Source: a virus. Taken from it: 64,000 bases of DNA. The DNA is taken from positions 1 through 64,000 of the IMG/VR virus record IMGVR_UViG_3300034418_012737; one strand, written 5' to 3'. Position numbers and translations under genes: made by a program. The notes under the pieces were generated by a model. The model was not told the DNA's origin. It was given only the letters and a program-made list of their open reading frames with translations, and made no database searches. How positions within the stretch are numbered: the first letter of the stretch is position 1; the number at the start of each line of letters is the position of its first letter. Shown here one piece after another: positions 51,112 through 57,538 of this stretch.

Positions 51112-51160
51112 TGTATATACGGATTAGGGGAGGGGGGTGGGTAATTAAAAGCTTGCTTAA

Positions 51161-51337
51161 TTAATACTCGTAGGAATCATCTCCATATTCATCCCAATTA
51201 TCGTTTAGTTGACGTTCGGAGACAATATCAACAAAATCATCAAACTCATCACCATACGAGTCATCGATCATATCGGGGTTAATACCTTCCTTACGGAGTT
51301 GTTCACGCAGTGCGTCTTCTTTTGGATCAAAGTGCAT
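51161..51337 (-). CDS. Small very acidic protein
   Basis: 58 residues from ATG 51337 (MHFDPKEDALREQLRKEGIN), the start that best fits the overlap with the neighbouring gene. The C-terminal half is almost all Asp/Glu/Tyr (YGDEFDDFVDIVSERQL), as in DNA-mimic proteins, though this is too short to assign. Unknown. Confidence 0.55.
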   Translation of the reverse strand: MHFDPKEDALREQLRKEGINPDMIDDSYGDEFDDFVDIVSERQLNDNWDEYGDDSYEY

Positions 51338-51659
51338 TTCCTTTTCTTTTTTTAAATTCACGGGGGTCAATATCATCAACAAAGGCTAATTTTCCAACTT
51401 CTACATTTGACGAATTTATGACTTTATTCGTTCCATACATATAAACAGGTCCATCGTAATCTTTGTATGTGCTTGTAACATTTTCGTTGTCCTTAATATC
51501 ACCTTCCAAATGTAGGATTCTACGCTTGCCTACAAAACTTCTAAACTCATTTGGGGTAACTCGGTGCCACCTATCTAAACCCGGTGAGAACACCTCACAA
51601 CACAGCTGTTCGGGGAATGGAAACTTAAGTTTTACAGTGTTACCTTTTTTCTCAGACAT
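51327..51659 (-). CDS. Small early-type protein, unknown
   Basis: 110 residues: LKFPFPEQLCCEVFSPGLDR, then RWHRVTPNEFRSFVGKRRIL and an acidic strand region; basic C-terminal end. Overlaps neighbours by 11-28 nt. Unknown. Confidence 0.6.
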   Translation of the reverse strand: MSEKKGNTVKLKFPFPEQLCCEVFSPGLDRWHRVTPNEFRSFVGKRRILHLEGDIKDNENVTSTYKDYDGPVYMYGTNKVINSSNVEVGKLAFVDDIDPREFKKRKGNAL

Positions 51660-52183
51660 TCAATTGTTTCTTTTGCGGATGTGTGTAATATACCAATTCC
51701 TCCTTTGGATTCCCACTGTTCAATGTTATCTTTTCTATCATCAATCAAGATATGGGAAGGAGCAGCATACTTTTGCTTGTTATGGGAATAAGCCAAGTTA
51801 AGTTTAACTCCCAACTTATGATTTCTAACCCACAAACGCTTACCTAAACGTGAGTGTTCTGCTCGGGAAGGGGAAGAAAGCAACTCAACATAGAAGTTTT
51901 CAGTAATAAACTTAAATAGTTCCTTACCATCTTCCATCCAATCCATTCCTACCCAAAAACCTACACCTCTAGCATCAATAAGTTCCCAAAACTCATCTTT
52001 ACCATTTTTTTCAGTAAACTTTTTGGGACCCCAAGGATGAATTTCGCTAAACTGCTTATCAAAGTCAGTAAGCACTCCATCCATGTCACAATAAATCCTC
52101 GGCCGAAACTCTTTCGATACCATAAGTGCTTCCTCTTCGGATAGCTCCAAACTGTTCATTGTTGTAAATTGGTTTTGCTTCAT
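51632..52183 (-). CDS. HAD-superfamily phosphatase (5'-nucleotidase-like)
   Basis: 183 residues as the longest frame. HAD motif I is YCDMDGVLTDF with Asp33/Asp35, motif II lies in VELLSSPS, and motif IV is HILIDDRKDNI. This small-cap layout is like 5'(3')-deoxyribonucleotidases or MPN phosphatases, which would suit nucleotide scavenging. The true start may be the internal ATG at 52120 (MVSKEFRPR), which would reduce a long overlap with the upstream gene. Confidence 0.75.
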   Translation of the reverse strand: MKQNQFTTMNSLELSEEEALMVSKEFRPRIYCDMDGVLTDFDKQFSEIHPWGPKKFTEKNGKDEFWELIDARGVGFWVGMDWMEDGKELFKFITENFYVELLSSPSRAEHSRLGKRLWVRNHKLGVKLNLAYSHNKQKYAAPSHILIDDRKDNIEQWESKGGIGILHTSAKETIECLRKKVTL

Positions 52184-52328
52184 TTATATCTTCACTAAAA
52201 TATGGGTACCCTCTCCTCAACCCAGCAAACACCCTTGCATACTCATCTATTACGTAAAAGGGGCGTTTGCGTTCTTCTGCTATTTTAAGGTCGATCTCGT
52301 TCTCCCGGCGCCTCAGGTCGATGTACAT
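52086..52328 (-). CDS. Small basic protein, unknown
   Basis: 80 residues rich in Arg and Glu (MYIDLRRRENEIDLKIAEER), with aromatic-rich RGYPYFSEDINEAKPIYN. It overlaps both neighbouring genes. Overlaps of 44-98 nt are longer than usual here, so the start may be further in. Confidence 0.5.
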   Translation of the reverse strand: MYIDLRRRENEIDLKIAEERKRPFYVIDEYARVFAGLRRGYPYFSEDINEAKPIYNNEQFGAIRRGSTYGIERVSAEDLL

Positions 52329-52485
52329 AATTCTGGGATTTACGTTGGATTTCTTCTGCTATGAACCTTATTTGGAGGAGGTGGTTATATACTTCCTCTG
52401 GGATATCTTGGTAATGTCTAGCGTCTAGCTCATTAAGGTGGTTCAAGATATATTGCGCCTCCTTATAGATTTTATTCGTCTCCAT
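52285..52485 (-). CDS. Small helical protein, unknown
   Basis: 66 residues, helical (IYKEAQYILNHLNELDARHY, then LLQIRFIAEEIQRKS) with a Pro/Arg-rich end. It overlaps the preceding gene by 14 nt. Unknown. Confidence 0.55.
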   Translation of the reverse strand: METNKIYKEAQYILNHLNELDARHYQDIPEEVYNHLLQIRFIAEEIQRKSQNYVHRPEAPGERDRP

Positions 52486-52702
52486 CGAGCATCAGATTAT
52501 TGTTTTCCAAAAAATACCAGAAACGTTCGAGCCATAGGGCAATTCGTACGTCATCAATGGTGTCGTCAAATTTAGCACCTTCAGCACGAGCATCTGCTAC
52601 TTTCATAATACCAAAGTCAGCTAGGTCACGTGCTTTGTCTTCATCACCACGTGCTAGCGCTTCACGTGCATTTGCGTAACAATCAGAGACTGTCATTTTC
52701 AT
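52472..52702 (-). CDS. Small acidic helical protein, unknown
   Basis: 76 residues from ATG 52702 (MKMTVSDCYANAREALARGD). ATG 52696 is an alternative. Upstream codons are rejected as leader. NAREALARGDEDKARDLADF has a TPR-like helix-turn-helix character. Headed by the module at 52825 with a leader of about 120 nt, longer than other modules. Confidence 0.6.
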   Translation of the reverse strand: MKMTVSDCYANAREALARGDEDKARDLADFGIMKVADARAEGAKFDDTIDDVRIALWLERFWYFLENNNLMLDGDE

Positions 52703-52824
52703 TTTTATGTTTTGTTTTACGGGTATACTTACTTTTGTCAGTATGTACCTTATTAGAGGGTTGGCGGAAATATTTACCCTCAGGTACACTAGCGTTTATG
52801 TTTTTCCGCTTTTTCATCATGGGT

Positions 52825-52878
52825 AAAGATACGAAAGTTCCCGGCAAAAACCACATTTTCATATGACTTTAATATTAC
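52825..52878 (-). promoter_or_regulatory. GTCAT/TATATTC promoter module (weaker copy)
   Basis: One GTCAT (52867-52863) plus a degenerate GTAAT 11 bp upstream, then CG-TATCTTT at 52831-52825 at the standard 38-bp distance. Overlaps the end of the gene at 52875. Drives 52472-52702. Confidence 0.65.
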
Positions 52879-53486
52879 CAAGAATTGATAGCAGTTTTAT
52901 ATTTAATATCCTTAATAGTGGAAAGTTTCATATTGCTATATTCTAAAGCCCACTTAAAAAATATTTCACAAAACCATGAGGGGTCTATACCTGGGGGATT
53001 TCCGTTTTGGTAAAAGTGGAGATTTTTTTCTATACTACTTAAATAATCCTCAATTTTAAAAGAAAAACAATTAGTAGCAAGCCCATTACTAGGTCCCCAA
53101 CCATAAACTATAGGTTTACCTTCTTTTCCTTTTTCCATTAAATTGTTAAAGTCTTTTTCCTCAAATACTACATCATAATTTAAATGATGGATATAATCAA
53201 ACCCCAAAGATTGACATAACTTAAAACCCTTGCCAATTTGGTGGAGGTGGGCATAGCCATAATCTGGGGTACTTTTTCCATTAAAATATATTACTCTATT
53301 TGTTTTGGGGTTTTCCTTTATGTATAAAGTATAATCTACTTGAGATTGAATTTCAGTAGGCAGAGGAAAATTACCCACAAATACTATAGGTAATCCTTTA
53401 TCTTGTAAAAAAGCTAAAAGATCAAGAGCTACTTTTATCTTATTTGGTGTGTTTAAATGAGAAGTAATTAATATACAAGTGTTCAT
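52875..53486 (-). CDS. Glycosyltransferase-like (GT-A fold) protein
   Basis: 203 residues. The N-terminus NTCILITSHLNTPNKIKVAL and a later FDYIHHLNYDVVFEEKDFNN, where NYD takes the DxD place, fit a small GT-A fold, as do VYGWGPSNGLATNCF and a C-terminal FKWALEY. It is AT-rich like the other glycosyltransferase genes of this phage. It overlaps the upstream gene by 4 bases. Acceptor unknown. Confidence 0.6.
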   Translation of the reverse strand: MNTCILITSHLNTPNKIKVALDLLAFLQDKGLPIVFVGNFPLPTEIQSQVDYTLYIKENPKTNRVIYFNGKSTPDYGYAHLHQIGKGFKLCQSLGFDYIHHLNYDVVFEEKDFNNLMEKGKEGKPIVYGWGPSNGLATNCFSFKIEDYLSSIEKNLHFYQNGNPPGIDPSWFCEIFFKWALEYSNMKLSTIKDIKYKTAINSW

Positions 53487-54277
53487 ACATACTGTTTTAA
53501 TAGATCAATATTTTTACATCCATGATATACCATTATGTCTGAAGTATTCAAAATTCTAACATCAGTCATGCCTGGGTTGTTGTACATATTCTCATATTTT
53601 TCGCCAAATTCCATTAAATGAAAATAATACTTATTATGGGTTACTACATTAGCATGACATTGACCCAAATTTAATTTTCCATTTACCCTACACAAAATTG
53701 AATTATATACTATTTCATCTCCTGCAGGGTAATTAGTGAAGTTTAATTTTTCAGTATAAGGAGAAGTTAAACACAATTTAGCCCATTTCTCAATAAAAGA
53801 TTTACTTTCCTGCCCAAAGAGAACTACATTAGTTTGAGTATAGGTAAAATCATAATTAGTTCCTAAAACATAATTTATTTTATTTACTAATCCTTTTTTC
53901 CAATTAGGTTCTAAATTACACGTATGATATGATGCTAGGGGTGTGATTAAAGTAGAAGCCTTACTTAAAAGTAAATCAGGATTAAATCTTTTTCCTATAA
54001 TATGGTCGGTATCAAGGTAAAGCATACTTTCATCTTGAAAATCCTTTAAAGCTTGTAAAAGTATAGAGGGCTTAATTCTTCTAGCATGTTCAGGTTCACT
54101 TAATATCTCTAAAGGAATATATTTGTAAGTAACTTGGGGATGAGGGCTAGATACCTCAAAATCTACAGTGTAAAGGGTAAACTGGTGTTTCTCAGTAAAC
54201 CCTAATTTTTCTGCGGATTTAATTAAATACTCATAAGGAGCATATGCTTGTTTATTACAAAAGGATATTATTCTCAT
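53483..54277 (-). CDS. Glycosyltransferase-like protein with DTD motif (GT8-like)
   Basis: 264 residues. MRIISFCNKQAYAPYEYLIK at the start and SMLYLDTDHIIGKRFNPDLL near residue 95 give the metal-binding DxD of GT-A enzymes, and C-terminal DIMVYHGCKN provides a His typical of GT8-type sites. Acts on sugar nucleotides. Part of a two-gene unit with 52875-53486. Confidence 0.68.
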   Translation of the reverse strand: MRIISFCNKQAYAPYEYLIKSAEKLGFTEKHQFTLYTVDFEVSSPHPQVTYKYIPLEILSEPEHARRIKPSILLQALKDFQDESMLYLDTDHIIGKRFNPDLLLSKASTLITPLASYHTCNLEPNWKKGLVNKINYVLGTNYDFTYTQTNVVLFGQESKSFIEKWAKLCLTSPYTEKLNFTNYPAGDEIVYNSILCRVNGKLNLGQCHANVVTHNKYYFHLMEFGEKYENMYNNPGMTDVRILNTSDIMVYHGCKNIDLLKQYV

Positions 54278-54486
54278 GTTAAAGTCATTACTTCGGAATG
54301 ATGGTAAAATTTACCCCTCTTAAAATCTGCTTTTTTAATCCTACGGCCTTTACCAGCATCAGCCCTTTGTACAAAGTAATAAGGTCCTTCTCTATCATCA
54401 TAGGCTACTTGGTTAATTTCAGCAGTAACAATATAATCATTACCCTTACGTGAGTCTGGGACTCGAACTTGTTCAAACATTTTCAT
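54274..54486 (-). CDS. Small basic protein, unknown
   Basis: 70 residues, beta-rich and basic: FEQVRVPDSRKGNDYIVTAE, then GPYYFVQRADAGKGRRIKKA. Possibly a small nucleic-acid-binding beta-barrel. It lies 20 nt after tRNA-Leu(UAG) and overlaps the glycosyltransferase gene by 4 bases. Confidence 0.55.
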   Translation of the reverse strand: MKMFEQVRVPDSRKGNDYIVTAEINQVAYDDREGPYYFVQRADAGKGRRIKKADFKRGKFYHHSEVMTLT

Positions 54487-54505
54487 TTTATAACTTATTT
54501 AGTTG

Positions 54506-54585
54506 TACCTAAGGTGGGACTCGAACCCACAAGCCGAAGCACTAGTTCCTAAGACTAGCGTGTATACCAATTCCACCACTTAGGC
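54506..54585 (-). tRNA. tRNA-Leu(UAG)
   Basis: Acceptor GCCTAAG/CTTAGGT with a G1-U72 pair and discriminator A, anticodon arm CTAGT-CTTAGGA-ACTAG (UAG), a long variable arm and T-arm GTGGG-TTCGAGT-CCCAC. CCA not encoded. Confidence 0.95.
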
Positions 54586-54587
54586 AT

Positions 54588-54606
54588 ATGACCCTTAATG
54601 GGTCAT
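54588..54606 (-). other. Stem-loop overlapping the stop codon upstream of tRNA-Leu
   Basis: ATGACCC-ATTAA-GGGTCAT: a 7-bp stem with the TAA stop of the lipoprotein gene in the loop, 2 nt from the tRNA 5' end. It has the same architecture as the hairpin before tRNA-Ser (23885-23913). Confidence 0.75.
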
Positions 54607-54819
54607 CTTAGCCTCAGGCTTAACAGCTGCAAGACTATCAAGTAGATCACTTACAGTTGTAATTGAGTCTGTATTAAAAGGTATTTCTACACCTGTAGTA
54701 TCCCATTGAAGGCTATCAGTTGCACAGCTGTCAGTCATGGGTGTGGTACAGCACTCGTCTTCGGTTCCTCCACAAGAGGTAAGAGCAACAATTGCTCCAA
54801 TAAAAAATAGTTGTTTCAT
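54595..54819 (-). CDS. Small lipoprotein
   Basis: 74 residues. MKQLFFIGAIVALTSCGGTE has a lipoprotein signal ending in Cys16. The mature part is acidic with CC and further Cys residues (ECCTTPMTDSCATDSLQW). Its signal is nearly identical to that of the neighbour 54836-55039, so the two are probably duplicated. Envelope location inferred. Confidence 0.75.
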   Translation of the reverse strand: MKQLFFIGAIVALTSCGGTEDECCTTPMTDSCATDSLQWDTTGVEIPFNTDSITTVSDLLDSLAAVKPEAKMTH

Positions 54820-54835
54820 CGTTTTATGTTTAAAA

Positions 54836-55039
54836 TTATTGAACAGGAGAAAGAGGAGTACCAGTTGTTAAATCATTTCCTGGGGTTCCGTCCATGTCTA
54901 AGGAATCCTTAGGGGGGATTGGGGGAGTAGAGTCTGCAGGGACAGCATTAGGAGGGGGTGCAGGGACTGTGTGGGGGTTATCAAATCCACAAGATGCAAG
55001 TAGGATTGTAAATCCTATAGTAAAAAATAGTTGTTTCAT
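54836..55039 (-). CDS. Small proline-rich lipoprotein (outer-membrane-spanin-like)
   Basis: 67 residues from ATG 55039 (MKQLFFTIGFTILLASCGFD). The lipobox LASC puts the acylated Cys at 17. The mature part is dominated by Pro (VPAPPPNAVPADSTPPIPPK). A very short, proline-rich lipoprotein is the form of Rz1-type o-spanins used in outer-membrane disruption at lysis. No clear inner-membrane partner lies beside it, so the role is tentative. Confidence 0.7.
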   Translation of the reverse strand: MKQLFFTIGFTILLASCGFDNPHTVPAPPPNAVPADSTPPIPPKDSLDMDGTPGNDLTTGTPLSPVQ

Positions 55040-55242
55040 CGTTTTGTATTTTGGTTTGTTAAAATGTACCATGGTGGTACGTCTGATTTCTTTTTTGGTA
55101 GTTTTCTAAATGTTTGTACTTCGGGATAATTATACCCTTCATGTAGTAATCTAACTGTTTTATCTTTGGTATTAATGTTAAGAACCTCTCCTTGGACCTC
55201 CTCGCCAAATAGAAAGAAATTTATAATATCTCCTACTTTCAT
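55036..55242 (-). CDS. Small SH3/KOW-like beta-barrel protein
   Basis: 68 residues from ATG 55242, which overlaps the stop of the upstream gene (TAATG) and is preferred to a start six codons earlier. MKVGDIINFFLFGEEVQGEV, then VLNINTKDKTVRLLHEG, is the strand pattern of a small KOW/Tudor-like barrel. C-terminus basic. Unknown role. Confidence 0.6.
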   Translation of the reverse strand: MKVGDIINFFLFGEEVQGEVLNINTKDKTVRLLHEGYNYPEVQTFRKLPKKKSDVPPWYILTNQNTKR

Positions 55243-55457
55243 TACCAATCCCTTTGACATTGCTTACGGGGGACCCTAGCATATCTAGTACGAATCCCAT
55301 TGTTATAGGAATTACCTCTTCCACTATACCTCATATGAGAAAATTTTCCATCATTAGTAAAAACAGCAGATTGGGTTCTGCTATTGTAATAATAAGGAGA
55401 ACAACTTGACAATCCAAGGGCAATAAATAACCCCAATAAGTAACTTAAATATTTCAT
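55242..55457 (-). CDS. Small basic lipoprotein
   Basis: 71 residues: MKYLSYLLGLFIALGLSSCS has a lipoprotein signal (LSSC, Cys19), followed by a Tyr/Asn/Arg-rich basic mature part (YYYNSRTQSAVF, RYSGRGNSYNNGIRTRYAR). Third small lipoprotein of the cluster. An AATATTTAT element lies 6 nt before its ATG. Confidence 0.7.
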   Translation of the reverse strand: MKYLSYLLGLFIALGLSSCSPYYYNSRTQSAVFTNDGKFSHMRYSGRGNSYNNGIRTRYARVPRKQCQRDW

Positions 55458-55463
55458 TTTTCA

Positions 55464-55472
55464 ATAAATATT
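55464..55472 (-). promoter_or_regulatory. AATATTTAT late-type element beside tRNA-Val
   Basis: Coding-strand AATATTTAT 6 nt upstream of the ATG at 55457, beginning 2 nt after the 3' end of tRNA-Val. It lets the lipoprotein genes be read separately from the tRNA transcript. Confidence 0.5.
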
Positions 55473-55474
55473 AG

Positions 55475-55548
55475 TAGGAGATACTGGATTCGAACCAGTG
55501 ACCTTTCGGATGTAAACCGAATGCTCTAACCAACTGAGCTAATCTCCC
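55475..55548 (-). tRNA. tRNA-Val(UAC)
   Basis: Acceptor GGGAGAT/ATCTCCT (G1-U72), discriminator A, anticodon arm TTCGG-TTTACAT-CCGAA (UAC), T-arm ACTGG-TTCGAAT-CCAGT. CCA not encoded. Confidence 0.95.
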
Positions 55549-55794
55549 AATTGCCCCAGCCAGCGCTGAGGACTTGTCCGTCTGGTATCTCGTCGGACCA
55601 CTGAGATTCTATATTCTAGGCTATAGAAAACCTAGTCTCCCATATTAGACTAAGGGTTATTATGGGGTGATGTCTGTTCCCCTCTCTGACCCCAAATGTA
55701 GGCCAACTGGGAATCGAACCCAGAGACATCGACTACTAGAATACTGCCATATCCGTTCGCACTTTTACCCCTTTCCCCCTGGCAGGGGAGAAAT
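55549..55794 (-). other. 246-bp spacer in tRNA cluster with a tRNA-like 3' half
   Basis: No protein gene seen. At 55707-55723 there is a perfect T-arm (CTGGG-TTCGATT-CCCAG) followed by TTGGCCTAC, the same 3' ending style as the neighbouring tRNAs. I could not fold a matching acceptor, D or anticodon arm, so this may be a decayed tRNA gene. Several hairpins lie between 55570 and 55680. Confidence 0.5.
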
Positions 55795-55871
55795 TGGAGC
55801 CACTAGCAGGATTCGAACCCGCGACCTGCTGATTACAAATCAGCTGCTCTAGCCAACTGAGCTATAGTGGC
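55795..55871 (-). tRNA. tRNA-Thr(UGU)
   Basis: Acceptor GCCACTA/TAGTGGC, discriminator U, encoded CCA (the only copy in the window to have it), anticodon arm GCTGA-TTTGTAA-TCAGC (UGU), T-arm GCGGG-TTCGAAT-CCTGC with one G-U. Confidence 0.95.
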
Positions 55872-55891
55872 TGCATTCGCCTCACACGCTG

Positions 55892-55964
55892 TGATCCCGG
55901 TCGGGCTTGAACCGACGACCCTTCCCTTAAAAGGGGAATGCTCTACCAGCTGAGCTACGGGATC
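55892..55964 (-). tRNA. tRNA-Lys(UUU)
   Basis: Acceptor GATCCCG/CGGGATC, discriminator A, anticodon arm TTCCC-CTTTTAA-GGGAA (UUU), T-arm GTCGG-TTCAAGC-CCGAC. CCA not encoded. Confidence 0.95.
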
Positions 55965-56317
55965 AATAAATGAAGGAATGGGTAAAGAGTTATTCAGGCT
56001 CTTAAGCGCGACAAGCAGGCGGTTGTATTGGTAAATCATAATGGCACAAGAGGAGTGTTAAACCCGCATCCCATTAATTATTTCACTTCATGGCTGCTAA
56101 CCCCAATTGAAGTTCACAATATCGCTTAGTAGAATTTAGTTCCACTATCACACAACCACACACTAAATAAGCCCACCTCAACGGTTCTCACCTCTCACTA
56201 GCGCTTGCTAGTGAGTGAAGCTACTTATCAGCATGTGTACTTTATCCCCCTAAACAAGGGACACATTCAGTCATACCCCCCCGTGCGTGATCAGCGCGGT
56301 GGGGTTTCCTTCATTTG
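55965..56317 (-). other. 353-bp noncoding region between tRNA-Lys and tRNA-Ile, possible structured RNA
   Basis: No credible protein gene. It contains a perfect 9-bp hairpin (56194-56215) and further inverted repeats such as ACCCCCC...GGTGGGGT near 56275-56307. It is inside the tRNA transcript, so it is transcribed and could be a small phage RNA. Confidence 0.5.
56194..56215 (-). other. Perfect 9-bp RNA hairpin in tRNA-cluster spacer
   Basis: CTCACTAGC-n4-GCTAGTGAG, a perfect stem with a 4-nt loop and no U-tract after it. It may be a structural core of an RNA or a processing site. Confidence 0.7.
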
Positions 56318-56391
56318 TAGGAACGGCAGGAATCGAACCTGCGACCTCCAAGATATAAGCTTGATGCTCTAACCAATTGAGCTACGTTCCC
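56318..56391 (-). tRNA. tRNA-Ile(UAU)
   Basis: Acceptor GGGAACG/CGTTCCT (G1-U72), discriminator A, anticodon arm TCAAG-CTTATAT-CTTGG (UAU; reads AUA), T-arm GCAGG-TTCGATT-CCTGC. CCA not encoded. Confidence 0.93.
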
Positions 56392-56465
56392 ATATTGGTG
56401 CGTCATTTTATTACGCAGTGACGTCATCAGCGAATGCTATTTATTTCAGTATGTAAAGAACCTAG

Positions 56466-56539
56466 TACTCCCTACAGGAGTCGAACCTGTGACCCACAGC
56501 TTAGAAGGCTGTTGCTCTATCCAGCTGAGCTAAGGGAGC
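56466..56539 (-). tRNA. tRNA-Arg(UCU)
   Basis: Acceptor GCTCCCT/AGGGAGT (G1-U72), discriminator A, anticodon arm ACAGC-CTTCTAA-GCTGT (UCU), T-arm ACAGG-TTCGACT-CCTGT. CCA not encoded. Confidence 0.95.
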
Positions 56540-56547
56540 ATATTTTG

Positions 56548-56632
56548 TAGCGCTGGGGGGACTCGAACCCCCACGGACCTACGGTCCAACAGATTTTAAG
56601 TCTGTCGTGTCTACCACTTCCACCACAGCGCC
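56548..56632 (-). tRNA. tRNA-Leu(UAA)
   Basis: Acceptor GGCGCTG/CAGCGCT (G1-U72), discriminator A, anticodon arm ACAGA-CTTAAAA-TCTGT (UAA), long variable arm, T-arm GGGGG-TTCGAGT-CCCCC. CCA not encoded. Confidence 0.95.
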
Positions 56633-56638
56633 ATATTT

Positions 56639-56734
56639 TTATTTTTTAATGTACTTAAAGTAATTGTAAATATTGATAGGAATACAAACCCCAACCACAA
56701 CTACATAAATAATAATCCAAACCTGATCTGTCAT
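56639..56734 (-). CDS. 31-residue membrane peptide heading the tRNA operon
   Basis: MTDQVWIIIYVVVVGVCIPI, then NIYNYFKYIKK and TAA: one membrane helix with a basic end. It lies between a promoter module and tRNA-Leu, 6 nt before the tRNA, so it is the first gene of the tRNA transcript. Confidence 0.6.
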   Translation of the reverse strand: MTDQVWIIIYVVVVGVCIPINIYNYFKYIKK

Positions 56735-56758
56735 TTCTCTGCCTTAACTTTACCCCAT

Positions 56759-56812
56759 GAATATACGAACCGAATTTTCAAATCCCACATTTTGGGATGA
56801 CTTTAAGATGAC
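56759..56812 (-). promoter_or_regulatory. GTCAT/TATATTC promoter module of the tRNA cluster
   Basis: GTCAT pair at 56812-56797, core CG-TATATTC at 56765-56759 at 38 bp, then the conserved leader ATGGGGTAAAGTTA. It overlaps the 3' end of 56803-57117. It drives the 31-residue peptide and the tRNA genes. Confidence 0.85.
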
Positions 56813-57117
56813 CTTCTTCTTCCTTTTTTAGGCTCAATACCCAACTGCCTTTCCAATTCACGCAACTCACGGTTCCGCTTGACTTTTTCCTTACCAACAG
56901 CAACCTGCTGTTTGCTAGGGACTCGGTCCTCCATCTCACCACGGAACTCCCTCATGAACTCCTCGCAGTCACGGCGGTCCATTTTTCCGCCATAACGTAC
57001 TGCCTCTTTATAATGCCTAGCAACAGCTTCAGCATTTCCAGTAATCATAGCATAGGCTAGTTCAGCCATTCTACCATGGTAGTTCCGCTTACGGCGGCGA
57101 TTGTTGTGATCACGCAT
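56803..57117 (-). CDS. Small very basic protein, possible nucleic-acid binder
   Basis: 104 residues rich in Arg and Lys at both ends (MRDHNNRRRKRNYHGRMAEL; EPKKGRRRSS) with a helical centre (YAMITGNAEAVARHYKEAVR). It overlaps the SWIM protein gene by 8 nt. A nucleic-acid-binding role is suggested only by charge. Confidence 0.6.
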   Translation of the reverse strand: MRDHNNRRRKRNYHGRMAELAYAMITGNAEAVARHYKEAVRYGGKMDRRDCEEFMREFRGEMEDRVPSKQQVAVGKEKVKRNRELRELERQLGIEPKKGRRRSS

Positions 57118-57538
57118 TTTTCAGTTCTTTAATATGTTTACACTCTCTAGTTTTCGATCTCCATACTCCTGGGCAGTTACAACTAAATGTAATTTTTCCA
57201 GTGGGTAAAGTCACCTTACGTGCCTCATAGGTAATATCAGGATTACTCTTAGAAGTAAACTCCATAACTACCATATTTGGCTCTTTTAGCTTAACCTCAG
57301 GACGTTCCCATTTAATGTCACTCAATTTGGTTTCAGGATGTACCTCTGTCCAAGTGGGCATAATGTATTTTTTACCATCCATCACTATAAGTGAGGGGGG
57401 CATCCAATCATGTTCATGCTCATATGTTAAGCGTTGTACATTCACAAACTTGTGTCCTTTAGGTTTATACTTAAATTGTGAAGAATCTTGTACTACCTCT
57501 CGGTATTTACCATCTTCCCAAATTTGAAAAATCGCCAT
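57110..57538 (-). CDS. SWIM-type zinc-finger protein
   Basis: 142 residues. The C-terminus contains ITFSCNCPGVWRSKTRECKH, a CxC...CxH SWIM zinc motif used for DNA or protein binding. The middle has a beta-rich segment with LIVMDGKKYIMPTWTEVHPE. Its promoter module lies inside the 3' end of the upstream gene, with a leader of only about 19 nt. Confidence 0.7.
   Translation of the reverse strand: MAIFQIWEDGKYREVVQDSSQFKYKPKGHKFVNVQRLTYEHEHDWMPPSLIVMDGKKYIMPTWTEVHPETKLSDIKWERPEVKLKEPNMVVMEFTSKSNPDITYEARKVTLPTGKITFSCNCPGVWRSKTRECKHIKELKNA

Noticed and set aside
55690-55770. A ninth tRNA in the cluster
   Set aside because: Only the T-arm and a UAC-type 3' end are recognisable. No matching acceptor, D or anticodon arms could be folded, so it is noted only as a possible remnant.
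55833-56039. 68-codon minus-strand frame across tRNA-Thr and tRNA-Lys
   Set aside because: It is a chance frame through tRNA genes; the peptide is simply translated tRNA sequence.
55965-56317. tmRNA or RNase P RNA in the tRNA spacer
   Set aside because: No tRNA-like end with an Ala tag frame and no conserved P-RNA helices could be seen; only generic hairpins.
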